A model generated the notes under the pieces. The model was not told the DNA's origin and ran no database searches. It was given only the letters and a program-made list of their open reading frames with translations. From Pedobacter paludis (GTDB taxonomy: Bacteria > Bacteroidota > Bacteroidia > Sphingobacteriales > Sphingobacteriaceae), in contig NZ_QGNY01000010.1 of NCBI RefSeq assembly GCF_003173575.1, forward strand, positions 56,451 to 120,450: a DNA stretch of 64,000 bases, read 5' to 3'. Made by a program: the position numbers and the translations under genes. This document shows, one piece after another, positions 53,441-64,000 of this stretch. The first letter of the stretch is position 1. Every line of letters starts with the position of its first letter.

Positions 53441-53821
53441 ATCAACTTACGAAATTTCGATGGGCCAAGCTGGGCAGAATTTCGTCAGTTTTAGAGTTTC
53501 GCCAAATCGACTTGCGAAATTTCGATGGGCCGAGCTGGGCAGAATTTCGTCAGTTTTAGAGATTCGCCAAATCAACTTGCGAAATTTCGATGGGCCGAGC
53601 CGGGCAGAATTTCATCAGTTTTAGAGTTTCGCCAAATCAACTTGCGAAATTTCGATGGGCCGAGCTGGGCCGAATTTCGTGAGTTTTAAATTTTCGCCAA
53701 ATCAACTTACGAAATTTCGATGGGCTGAGCTAGGCAGAATTTCGTCAGTTTTAGAGTTTCGCCAAATCAACTTGCGAAATTTCGATGGGCCGAGCTGGGC
53801 AAAATTTCGTCAGTTTTAAAA
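53441..53821. repeat. Six-copy 65-bp tandem repeat
   Basis: Units start at 53441, 53506, 53571, 53636, 53701 and 53766, so the period is exactly 65. A typical unit contains ATCAACTTGCGAAATTTCGA, TGGGCCGAGCTGGGCAGAAT and TTCGTCAGTTTTAGAGTTTC. Units differ by a few point changes (for example the fourth has GGGCCGAATTTCGTGAG), and the last is cut short. Each unit can form a hairpin: CGAAATT near the start with AATTTCG near the end. There are no unique spacers, so it is not a CRISPR array. Confidence 0.95.
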
Positions 53822-54504
53822 GTACAAACGCTTACGAAGTTCCCTCAAATACTATTTTTAAAACTTCGGAAGTAGAATTTACCGCTCTTCTACAATGATA
53901 TTTTGAATGAGCAAAACTTATTTTTACGCCGAGGCCAAAAATTCACTCTAATTTTCAGAAAGACAGAAATTTTCAAAAATGTTTTCAATTGTATTCTTAA
54001 TACTACACATTAATCATGGTGTTTTTTATCGCGTTTTTGAATAAAATTACCAACCAATCGTTTTTATCAATAATCACGAATTTTATATCATTGTTATACT
54101 CTAAAACGTTTAAGTAAAATACTTTACCACATTCAGTACGTTTCATTTTATCATCAGCTAAATGTTTCGATAATTGTTTCTATAGCATAAATCTGACTAT
54201 TTTTTAAGAAACCTTACCTCAAAATCCTCACTAAATTACATCTTTCCAAAAACATGTATTATAAAAAATACACTGAAATCATGGTGCTTATTTTATGATT
54301 TTGGGGTATTTTTTTCTCTTTCCTTCTCCTCATTTTTGATGCGGGCCTGTTTATGGGAGACTCGGGTGCATTTGATGGTCGGCGCTTTGGCTCTACGCTG
54401 AAGCGCCAAACTATCTTTTTAAAAATATACATCAAATAACAGCTCGATCGCTACGCCCAATCTTATGGATAGGGACGGGGCGAGGCTCTTCAATACCAAT
54501 TATT
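53822..54504 (+). other. Long AT-rich upstream region of the giant adhesin gene
   Basis: These 683 bases lack a credible gene. The first 500 are AT-rich. From about 54340 the composition changes: GGCGCTT (54381-54387) can pair with AAGCGCC (54401-54407), followed by a T-run at 54416. The segment with TACGCCC and GGGGCGA at about 54450-54485 can form a second hairpin near the ATG. This may be a structured mRNA leader, but I recognise no riboswitch. Confidence 0.45.
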
Positions 54505-57500
54505 ATGAAACAAAAATTTACTTACCTCTTATTCCTCCTTACATTCTCTACCTTAATCGGTATCGGGAATATGGCGGTTGCACAAACTGTAAGTGGCACG
54601 GCAACAACAACAGGTTGCAGCAGCGGCGGTACCATTACGGCAACCCAAACGGGATTGGGTGCCACGCCACAGTACCAGCTTTTACTGGCAGGAACAGTTG
54701 TAGCCCCAGTTGCAGGCGATGCGACGCAGTTTACCAACAGCAATGTGTTTACTAGTTTGATCAGTGGCAGCTATACCCTGAAGGGTAGGGCAAGCGCTGC
54801 GGGTACGGTCTATACAAGTTCGGCCATAACAGTAGCCAATGGTTATACCGCAATGAACGTGGTGACACCAACCAAAACCACGCCATGTGCGACAGGTACG
54901 GTTGCATTGGTAACCACGGTAACAGGAGGGAAGGCAAATTATGTTTACAGTATAGCTTCGCAGTCTGCGCCTGGCACAGCCCTACAGACTTCTACAGCAA
55001 CAAGCGCATTAACCTTTACATTTAATGCATTGCCTGTAGGTGCTTACATTGTTAGCGTAACCGATAACTGTGGTGCAACGGTAACCAGTGCAACTTCTAT
55101 TACCCAAAGCGGTGCAACAATAAACCAGATTTTCCCACAATCATTCGTTATAGGAAGATCAGTTGCTGGAGACTGTTCTAATAAAATAATTATAAGAGCT
55201 AAAGATAATTTTGCCTATGTGGGCCAAACAGTTGTTATGAGTTCTACTGATAAAGCTAATTTCAGCTGGCGCTTAGAATTTAATGGCTTAAGTTATGGTC
55301 AGGATACCAATGCGGATGGCAATCCGGATTTGGGCGGGGCAGATTTTCCATTAACAACCTACCTAACTACTTTGCCAGGTGGAATAACCGATATAAGTGC
55401 AGCATTAGCAGGTGGTGCTAAAATGGTCATCTACGATAAATGTGGCAATTCCAAAAAATTTACACCGGTCACTACAGGAGTTTCATTGACAGCTAATACC
55501 TGCGGTTCAAACGGTACGATGATTTTAAATGAAGGTGGAGGTATTGGTACCTATTCAATGGCTTGTTACCCACTAAACTTCGTTTTTACAAGTGCAGGTC
55601 ACCCCACTATTAATTATAGCTTAACGAGTGCTTATGCAACCGTTTCTGGATTTGTTCCAGGAGCCACTTATAGTGTAACTTACTCTGATGCGATAGGAAC
55701 AACAACAAACTTATCAACCAATGCAACCGTATCTTTTCCAAGTGCAACAAATACTGTAGGCATAGCAGGTGCTCCAAGAAGAGTAGGGTTGTTCTATAAC
55801 CAAGGTTTAGTTTACTTACAGTCTACTATAAACAATCCTGGAGATGTAATTAGTGTTAAGGTATTATCTACGGATGTACCATCTATGGCAGGTTATACAT
55901 GGACATATAATGTAACTTCAACGGCAGCTATTGGTATAGACGTTCCTGCTGTTTCATCACCTTATTGGCCTGCTGGAAATTATACACTTCAGCTCACTAC
56001 GGGTTGTGGTACACAAAATATTAACTATACAGTTTTTGGGTATAAAGGCGTACTAAGCAGTTTGAGTACTTCACCTGTTTGTGGAGGTTTTAATGTTACT
56101 GCAAATACAACCTTAGTTGAAGATCCTACATATTATGAAATTGTTATAGTTTCCGGCCCATCAAACGTAGGTGATGTTCGTGCTTTGGTGGATGTAAATA
56201 CCAGCCAGCCATTCAATGGCCTTGCTTACGGAACTTATGTTTTTGGCATTAGACCAAAAAGTGGAAATGTTTTCAACACTGTTTCGGTTACCTATTCTGC
56301 AGCTAACGCGATTACTGTAGATAAGGCCAACACGGGCGGTTTCGTCTGCAGTGCAGGCGCAACCAATGGAGTATTAACCATAACAGCTGCTTCGAACTCA
56401 CCATCTCCTGGCAATGTGCTGCAATATGCACTAAGCACCGATGGTGGCGGTACTTATGGCGCCTACCAGTCCGGCAATACCTTTTCGGGCTTAACCAATA
56501 CCACTTATTTCTTTAAGGTAAAGGATGCCTGCGGGAACGAGATCACCAGTTCGGCACAGATCAGTGTGGCGGCAGCGCCAACGGCAACAGCCAATGGTCT
56601 TCCAAGCACCGCACAGGTATGCAAAACAGCGGGCGGTACCATGGCACTCAATGTAGATGCGGTGGGTACTGGCGTTACCTATACCTGGAGCGGTCCGGGC
56701 ATTTCCAGCACTGTTGGCGATCCGGCCTATAAGGGGCTTAAAAATCCGGTCATCAGCCTTGATGGCCTTACCGCAGGTGCACAGAGCTATTCGGTATCGG
56801 TACTGAACCCGGCCTGTAGCGCAACGGCAACCGTATCCAACCTTTCTGTAAATATCAATGCACTGCCAACGGCATCGATTTCATATCCAGTCGGCATCTG
56901 CCAGTCGGATGCAGCTAAAAGCGTAACCCTAACCGGGCAAACGGGCGGAACCTATACCGCACTTCCGGCAGGATTGACCATAGATGCAACAAGTGGAGCA
57001 ATAACGCCATCGAGCAGCACCACTGGTACATATACAGTGACCTATACCTTTACCAACGGTACCTGTCCGAATACGGCAACAGCCTCGGTAACCATTAATG
57101 CACTGCCAACAGCAACCATTGCCTATCCTGCAACACCCTACTATGCAACAGGAACGGCAGCAGTAGTACAAACAGGGCAGGGTGCAGGTACTTATACATC
57201 AAGTCCGGCAGGTCTGAGCATCAATGCCTCAACAGGTTTGGTAGATCTTGGTGCAAGCACGGTGGGTACATATACAGTAACCTACACTTTCAGCAATGGA
57301 ACCTGTTCGAGCACAACGACTGCTCCTATCAAAATTTTAAGCCCGAGCGTAACGGGAACGCCCGCAACCACAGGCTGTAAATCTGGTGGAAGCATTACCG
57401 CGGTGCCAACAGGTTTGGGTGGAACGCCACAGTACCAGTTACTTAAGGGCGGGGTGGTATTGGCACCGGTTGCGGGCGATGCCACTCAGTATACCAATAC

Positions 57501-60500
57501 GGCACTTTTCACGGGGCTATTAAGCGGAACCGATTATGTGATCAAGGCAAAATCGGCTCCAACGGCAACGGTTTACAGCAGTGCGAACATTACCGTAACC
57601 AATGGTTATACAGATATGGCAGTTTCTACCCCAACAAAAGTTTTAACCTGCGTTGGCGGAACAACGACTCTAACTACAACGGTTACTGGCGGAAAATCTA
57701 CCTATATCTACAGCATCGCGCTTCAGAGCAGTCCAGGTACAGCAATAGAAACCAGCGCATCAACTAGTGCAACATCTTATACTTTTGGTTCTTCTACACC
57801 TTTACCGGTAGGAACTTACTTGGTGAGTGTAACGGATGCCTGCGGAATTACGGTAACAGGTGCGACAAGTATTTCAAATCCAACTGTCGGATTGGCTGAT
57901 ATTGCTGCATCTACTGCTTATCCAAATAGAGGAGCGAATTGCTCCAATCCGATTCAGCTTAGCGTAGAGAGTGGATTTAGATATGTATCTCCTGTTCAAA
58001 ACTTATCAGCAGCTGATGCCGCATTGTTTACATGGAAATATAAATATTTAGGCCAATTATATGGACAGGATACCAATTCAGATGGTTATCCTGATATAAA
58101 TGGTCCGGGTTTCCCATTAACAACTACAAGCCCAAGATTTCCTTTAGGAGCAACTAGAGCAGCTATTGTAGCTGATATTCCTAATATGAGAGTCGTAATT
58201 TACGATGCTTGCGGAAATACAAAAGAATCGCTTTTGAGGAATTACAACACAACTGTTTCTAGTATTTCAGCTACCAATTGTAGTGGTAATCCTATCTTAT
58301 TGTCACAAATTAATGCAGGTTTAGACTGCCTTCCAGTTCATCTTACTTTTACAAGATCAAATAATCCTGCAGAAATCTATACATATGATGTTACTTCATA
58401 TAATCAAACGTTTACACTGCCATTAGTAGCAGGAGGAACATATAATATTACTTATATAGATAATGAAGGTTTTACAACAGGCTTATATGCCCCAACTTCA
58501 AATACAATAACAGTACCTGCTACACCAACTATAAATGTTAGTCAAAACCTTTTTGGAACACAAGAAAACTTAAATGCCTTAAATTATGGATTGCTGAGGA
58601 TTGCAGTAAGTCCTTACAATGTTGGGGATATCATAACTTATACTGTAACTGCTTCTAATAATCCGTTGGTACCAGTTGGTACAAATGGTAGTGCAACATT
58701 AGATGGATTAGGTTATACATTTTTACCTAAAGTAAATTCCTCAGATCCGAATGGTTACTGGCCAAAAGGAAATTATACCATATCGGTTAGTAGTGGTTGT
58801 GGTGTTAAGAGCACGAATGTAGTTGTTGCCGGATTTAAGGCAAGCTTGACTGGAAATACCTTAACCCCTGTTTGCGGTGGTTTCAACTATGTTTTAAACG
58901 GTGTTTTTGATGTGCCTTCTGCCTATCAGGTTAAGATTGCCGCAGGCTCTGCGAGCAATGTTGGCCAGACTAGGGATCTTGCAAGTACAACAGCATCGAA
59001 CTCATTCGACGGCCTAACCAACGGCAATTACACTTTTCAGGTATTTATCAAGGGCGGTACAACTGCTGTACTTACTCAAACAGTAAATTTAAGTTCTGCC
59101 AATGTACTAAGCGTTGATAAATCAAACACTGGCGGTTATGTTTGTACTTCTGGTGCGAGCAACGGCACGCTTACCATTGCAGCAAGCACTCTTTCACCTG
59201 CACCCGGCAATACACTTACCTATGCACTGGGTACGAGCACTGGCGCACCTTACGGAGCATTCCAGAGCGCAAACACCTTTACGGGCTTAAGTGCGGGCAC
59301 CTATTTCTTTCAGGTTAAGGATGGTTGTGGAAACGTAATTACCTCAAGCGCACAGATAGGTGTTGCGGCTGCACCGTCTATCAGTATTGATGGCGGAAGT
59401 AACCCTGCAACAACCTGTAATACGGGTACAGGAACCATGCAACTGGATGTGGATGTGCTAGGCGCAAGCTCTTACCTTTGGACAGGTCCGGGCATCACCG
59501 TTGCCAACAGAAACCTGAAGAACCCGGTCATCAATAAAAGTTCTCTAGGGGTTGGGCCAAATAATTACACTTGCCAAATTGTTTTGGGAGCGCCATGTAA
59601 TACAACCACAACTGCAACTGCAGTAATCAATGTAAATAGCCTGCCAACGGTCGTAACGGTTGCCCCGTCGGCACCATGTTTTCCGGGTACGGTAGATTTA
59701 ACGGCTCCTGCGGTAACTGCGGGCAGTTCATCAGGTCTCACGTATTCATATTATACCGACGCAACGGGAACGAATGTTCTGACTAATGCAAATGCTGTAG
59801 CTACAAGCGGGACTTATTATATTAAGGGAAGCAACGGAACCTGTTCGGACATTAAGCCTATAATGGTAACCATCAATCCGCTTCCGGTAGCAAGTATCAG
59901 CTATGCGTCTGGTCCTTACTGCAGACGCGGTACTGCAACGGTAACACAGACGGGCCAGGCCGGCGGAACCTATAGCTCTGACGCTGGATTATCGATCAGT
60001 GCCTCAACAGGAGCAATAGACCTGTCGAACTCTACAGTTGGCACGCACACGATCACCTATAGTTTTGCCAACGGAACCTGCTCAAGTACAACCGCAAATA
60101 CAATTACAATTAATGCGAACAAACTGCCTACTACTTTGGCAGATATCAGTGCGGTCTGCAGTGCAACACGTGCCGCACCGACCCTTACAGATCCATGTTC
60201 GGGCGGTCTGACGGCCACAACGGCAACCGCATTCCCGATTACCGCGGCAGGTACAACGGTCGTAACGTGGACATTCGACTACGGCAACGGTTATACCCAG
60301 ACGGTAAACCAGAACGTGATCATTACGCTTCCGGCAACGCCGACCATTACCCCTTCAGGTACGACAACTTTCTGTACGGGCGGTTCGGTAGACCTTTCGG
60401 CAACAACGGCAACGGCCTACCGCTGGTCTAAAAACGGAACTGTAATTCCTGGCGCAACATCGCAGATCTACAATGCAACAACAAGCGGGAGCTATACAGT

Positions 60501-60576
60501 TGAGGCTGGCAACGGAACCTGTTATTCTGCAGCCTCTGCACCTGTAACGGTAACAGTCAATCCTTTGCCATCTGTA

Positions 60577-62235
60577 CCTACGGTAACTACGACATTGGCG
60601 ACCTGTTCAGCTAGCGGAACGGCAACCATCAGCAACTACTCGGCAACCAATACATACGCGTTTTTACCTTCAGGCCCAACAGTTGGGGCAGGCGGTGCGA
60701 TCAGCGGAATGACGGCCGGAACCAGCTACACGGTAACAGCGAACAACGGAAGCTGTACATCATCTGCATCATCAAGCTTCAATATCGGAGCAATGCTCCC
60801 AACGCCGGCAGCACCAACGGTAACCACGACTGCGGCAACCTGTTCTGCAAACGGAACGGCAGCGTTAAGCAACTACGTTTCAACGAATACATACGCGTTT
60901 TTACCTTCAGGCCCAACAGTTGGGGCAGGCGGTGCGATCAGCGGAATGACGGCCGGAACCAGCTACACGGTAACAGCGAACAACGGAAGCTGTACATCAT
61001 CTGCATCATCAAGCTTCAATATCGGAGCAATGCTCCCAACGCCGGCAGCACCAACGGTAACCACGACTGCGGCAACCTGTTCTGCAAACGGAACGGCAAC
61101 GGTAAGCAACTACTCGGCAACCAATACATACGCGTTTTTACCGGCAGGCCCAACAGTTGGGGCAGGCGGTGCGGTCAGCGGGATGACAGCCGGAACCAGT
61201 TATACGGTAACGGCGAACAACGGAAGCTGTACCTCATCTGCCTCGTCAAGCTTTGCCATCGGAGCGATGCTGACAGCACCATCTGCACCGACAATCACTA
61301 CGACAGTAGCAACCTGTTCTGCAAACGGAACGGCAACGGTAAGCAACTACGTTTCAACGAATACATACGCGTTTTTACCGGCAGGCCCAACAGTTGGGGC
61401 GGGCGGTGCGATCAGCGGGATGACAGCCGGAACCAGCTACACGGTAACGGCGAACAACGGAAGCTGTACCTCATCTGCCTCGGCAAGCTTTACCATCGGA
61501 GCGATGCTGACAGCACCATCTGTACCAACGGTAACCACGACTGCGGCAACGTGTTCGACAAACGGCACGGCAACCATCAGTAACTACGTTTCGACCAATA
61601 CATACGCGTTTTTACCTTCAGGCCCAACAGTTGGGGCGGGCGGTGCGGTCAGCGGGATGGCAGCCGGAACCAGCTACACGGTAACGGCGAACAACGGAAG
61701 CTGTACCTCATCTGCCTCGGCAAGCTTTGCCATCGGAGCGATGCTGACAGCACCATCTGCACCTACGGTAACCACGACTGTGGCAACCTGTTCTGCAAAC
61801 GGAACGGCAACGGTAAGCAACTACGTTTCAACGAATACATACGCGTTTTTACCTTGAGGCCCAACAGTTGGGGCGGGCGGTGCGGTCAGCGGGATGACAG
61901 CCGGAACCAGCTACACGGTAACGGCGAACAACGGAAGCTGTACATCATCTGCATCATCAAGCTTCAATATCGGAGCAATGCTCCCAACGCCGGCAGCACC
62001 AACGGTAACCACGACTTCGGCAACGTGTTCTGCAAACGGAACGGCAACCATCAGTAACTACGTTTCTACCAATACATATACATTTTTACCTGCAGGCCCA
62101 ACAGTTGGAGCAGGCGGTGCGATCAGCGGAATGACGGCCGGAACCAGCTATACGGTAACGGCAAATAACGGAAGCTGTACATCAGGTGCATCATCAGGCT
62201 TCAGTACTGCCCCGATGCTGGCAACGCCATCGGCA
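60577..62235 (+). repeat. Seven tandem 237-bp (79-residue) coding repeats
   Basis: Matching positions recur every 237 bases: the TTTTT after ACGCG or ACA lies at 60661, 60898, 61135, 61372, 61609, 61846 and 62083. Each unit encodes a beta module with GPTVGAGGA and TSYTVTANNGSCTS. Parts of neighbouring units are identical, which points to recent duplication or gene conversion. Confidence 0.95.
61855..61857 (+). other. In-frame TGA nonsense codon in repeat unit 6
   Basis: The codon is TCA in units 1, 2 and 5 (CCTTCAGGC) and GCA in units 3, 4 and 7. In unit 6 it reads TGA (CCTTGAGGC), a single C-to-G change. The frame before and after is otherwise intact. Confidence 0.92.
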
Positions 62236-62928
62236 CCAACAGTATTGGTTACGGCACAGCCTGTATGCGGAACACCTACGGGAAGCATTGCTATAACAGC
62301 GGTAACCGGGGAGACCTACAGTGCTGACGGAGGCGCATATTCTGCGACCCTGACCTATGCAGGTCTAGCTCCGGGCATACATACCGTAAGAGCAAAAAGT
62401 GCGGGCGGGTGTATCTCGAACACAACAAACATTACCATCAGTCCTGCAAAGGCAACGGCCAACGCACCTACAGTTTCGGTTACGGCCCAGCCGGTATGCG
62501 GAACGGCAACGGGAAGCATTGCGATTACTGGTGTAACGGGCGAGACCTACAGCATCGACGGCGGTGCATATTCTGCGAGCCTGACCTATAGCGGACTGGC
62601 CCCAGGCACGCACATCGTAACGGCAAAAAGTGCTGACGGCTGTGTCTCTACGGGCACGGACGTTGTGATCGGCCCTGCGAAGGCAACAGCTGGCACGCCG
62701 ACAGTTTCGGTAACTGCCCAGCCTACCTGTGCGCTGGCTACGGGAAGCATCGGGATTACGGGCATAACCGGCGAGACCTACAGTGTCGACGGGGGCGCCT
62801 ATACCGCGACCCTGACCTACAGCGGCCTGGCCAGCGGAAGCCATACGGTAACCGCGAAGAGCGCGGACGGGTGTATCTCGAACGCAGCGAACATAACCAT
62901 CAGCGCCCAGCCTGCAACGCCTGTGGCA
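62236..62928 (+). repeat. Three tandem 231-bp (77-residue) coding repeats
   Basis: Three consecutive units each encode PTV(S/L)VTAQP, a Cys, TGSI, GETYS, DGGAY, LTY and AKSA-GCxS motifs. This is the SprB-repeat-like pattern of Bacteroidetes adhesins. Confidence 0.9.
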
Positions 62929-63966
62929 ACAATTTCCTATGGCTCGGCGCAGTACCAGGCTGTGGGCACGGCAAGCGTGATCCAGACCGGCCAGACTGGC
63001 GGAACCTATACGGCAAGCCCGTCGGGACTGGGGATAAACGGAACCACGGGAGCGATCGACCTCGGTGCGAGCACGCCAAACCAGACCTATACGGTAACCT
63101 ATATGTTCAGCAACGGAAGCTGTACGGGCACGGCAACGGCAACGGTGAGGGTAAACTCTACGCCTGCCACGATAGCCTACGCGAAGCCTGCCTACTGCGC
63201 AGGCGGAACTGCGGACATTGTGCGCACGGGCCCTGCGGACGGAACCTATACGGCCAGCGCAAGCGGGCTTAGGGTAAATGCCTCTACGGGAACCATAAAC
63301 CTTGGAGCAAGCACACCGGGAAGCTATACGGTAACCTATACCTACCGGGACGGAACGATCACGGCGACTGCGGTTACCTCGGTAACGGTTAACGCAATGC
63401 CGGTGGTATCGGTATCGAGCGACCTTGGCACGGACATCTCAAGGGGCGACATTGCAACCCTTACGGCGACCGGCGGAAGCACGTACAGCTGGAGCGGACC
63501 GGACATCCAGAGCGGACAGAACACGGGAACGCTTAAGGTACGCCCGAGACAGACGGCGACCTATACGGTAACGGCGACAAACGCCAGCGGATGCCCGGAT
63601 GTAAGACAGATCACGATAAACGTAACGGACGACTTCAAGCTTGTGCCGAACAACGTGGTCACGCCGAACGGGGACGGTAAGAACGATACCTGGGTTGTGA
63701 AGAACCTGGACTATTACCCGAACAACACGGTAGGGATCTACGACAGGGCGGGCAGAAAGGTCTACGGAACGAGCAGCTACAAAAACGACTGGGACGGTAC
63801 CTACAACGGCCAGCCGCTGGCCGAGGGCGCATACATCTACGTGATCGACCTGGGCAAGGGCATCGGGCTTCTTAGGGGCACGATCTCGATCATCAGGGAC
63901 AACAGATAATTGAAGAAAACAGAAACAGGCCTTCCCGCAGGGGAGGGCCATCAAGAACATAAGAGA

Positions 63967-64000
63967 ATGAAAAAGATACTGATCATATCGGCAATGCTCC
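63967..64000 (+). CDS. Start of a secreted protein gene (possibly PorP/SprF family)
   Basis: ATG 63967 opens MKKILIISAML, the beginning of a signal peptide, and the gene runs off the window. Genes for PorP/SprF-type membrane proteins commonly follow CHU_C adhesin genes, so that is the best guess, made from context only. The 57-bp gap has a GC-rich hairpin (about 63929-63952, GGCCTTCCC with GGGGAGGGCC). Confidence 0.45.
   Translation, partial: MKKILIISAML

Larger units (their letters stand above)
54505..63909 (+). pseudogene. Giant T9SS adhesin (CHU_C / gliding-associated), interrupted by one in-frame TGA
   Basis: The frame opens at ATG 54505 with a signal peptide ending in MAVAQ. A TGA at 61855-61857 stops it after 2450 residues, and the same frame continues open to TAA at 63909. 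Without the stop the protein would be 3134 residues. The C-terminus is a type B sorting domain: LVPNNVVTPNGDGKNDTWVV, then YDRAGRKVYGTSSYKNDWDG and LAEGAYIYVIDLG. The body consists of Ig/PKD-like beta modules rich in Thr, Gly and Ala. An N-terminal module of about 920 residues is duplicated (starts near 54589 and 57349), then come seven 79-residue and three 77-residue repeats. As written, the truncated product lacks its export signal for surface attachment. A sequencing error or phase variation is also possible. Confidence 0.85.

Noticed and set aside
53441..53821. CRISPR array
   Set aside because: The repeats are contiguous 65-base units without unique spacers, and no cas genes are near.
62365..63960. 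Long minus-strand open frames opposite the adhesin 3' end
   Set aside because: They are shadows caused by high GC and repeated codons; their translations are Arg-rich and show no family motif.

Overview
The window looks like a chromosomal segment of a Bacteroidota bacterium, most likely Sphingobacteriaceae and Pedobacter-like. The evidence is type IX secretion (T9SS) cargo with a PorV-like protein, a giant adhesin with a gliding-motility-type C-terminal domain, Bacteroidetes -7 boxes (TAnnTTTG) before many genes, an enlarged IspG, a HemC-HemD fusion, a propeller-type sensor kinase and an OMP_b-brl_3 TonB receptor. The background is AT-rich. The exception is the giant adhesin gene, whose base composition swings strongly.

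Layout. 1-5.2 kb: tail of an upstream gene, then a minus-strand surface set (T9SS sorting-domain protein, PorV-like protein, small secreted protein, collagen-repeat protein). 5.4-9.1 kb: LuxR-type response regulator and propeller sensor kinase. 9.3-11.3 kb: a TPP riboswitch controlling a PnuC-family (probably thiamine) transporter, then an acyl-CoA-dehydrogenase-like flavoprotein. 11.3-15.8 kb: msrA, a lipoprotein, a methyltransferase, a DUF2281 protein and an MlaF/MlaE pair. 16-20.3 kb: SDR, PspC, LiaF-like and RDD genes, then an AAA/DUF4143 ATPase with a paired operator-like motif. 20.5-25.8 kb: ispG, an MscS channel, a hydrolase and a DoxX protein.

25.8-37.1 kb is a heme biosynthesis region: hemA, hemC-D fusion, hemB, hemL, an embedded kinase/regulator pair with a TPR protein, hemE, a toxin-antitoxin pair, a small unknown gene and a probable hemJ. 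Together these cover glutamyl-tRNA to uroporphyrinogen/coproporphyrinogen and the protoporphyrinogen oxidase step. 37-43 kb: a beta-barrel protein, a Crp/Fnr regulator divergent from a HAD-CAT pair, tRNA-Ala(GGC) preceded by two tandem tRNA-derived pseudogenes, a GT61 glycosyltransferase and a cupin. 43.4-50.6 kb: a lipid-modification cluster with a desaturase, DUF1475, DUF1295, a CNMT-like methyltransferase, a COG2907 flavoprotein, DUF1365 and a CFA synthase. 50.9-64 kb: a TonB-type receptor, a six-copy 65-bp tandem repeat, and a roughly 3,130-residue T9SS adhesin gene interrupted by one in-frame TGA, followed by the start of another secreted protein gene.

Intergenic DNA is unusually rich in dispersed repeats: REP-like palindromes of the GTCATTGCGAGG type, a three-copy element of about 150 bp, and a three-copy composite element whose flanks are conserved while the central insert changes. 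I saw no transposase, prophage or CRISPR array. All statements rest on reading the sequence; no database search was run.
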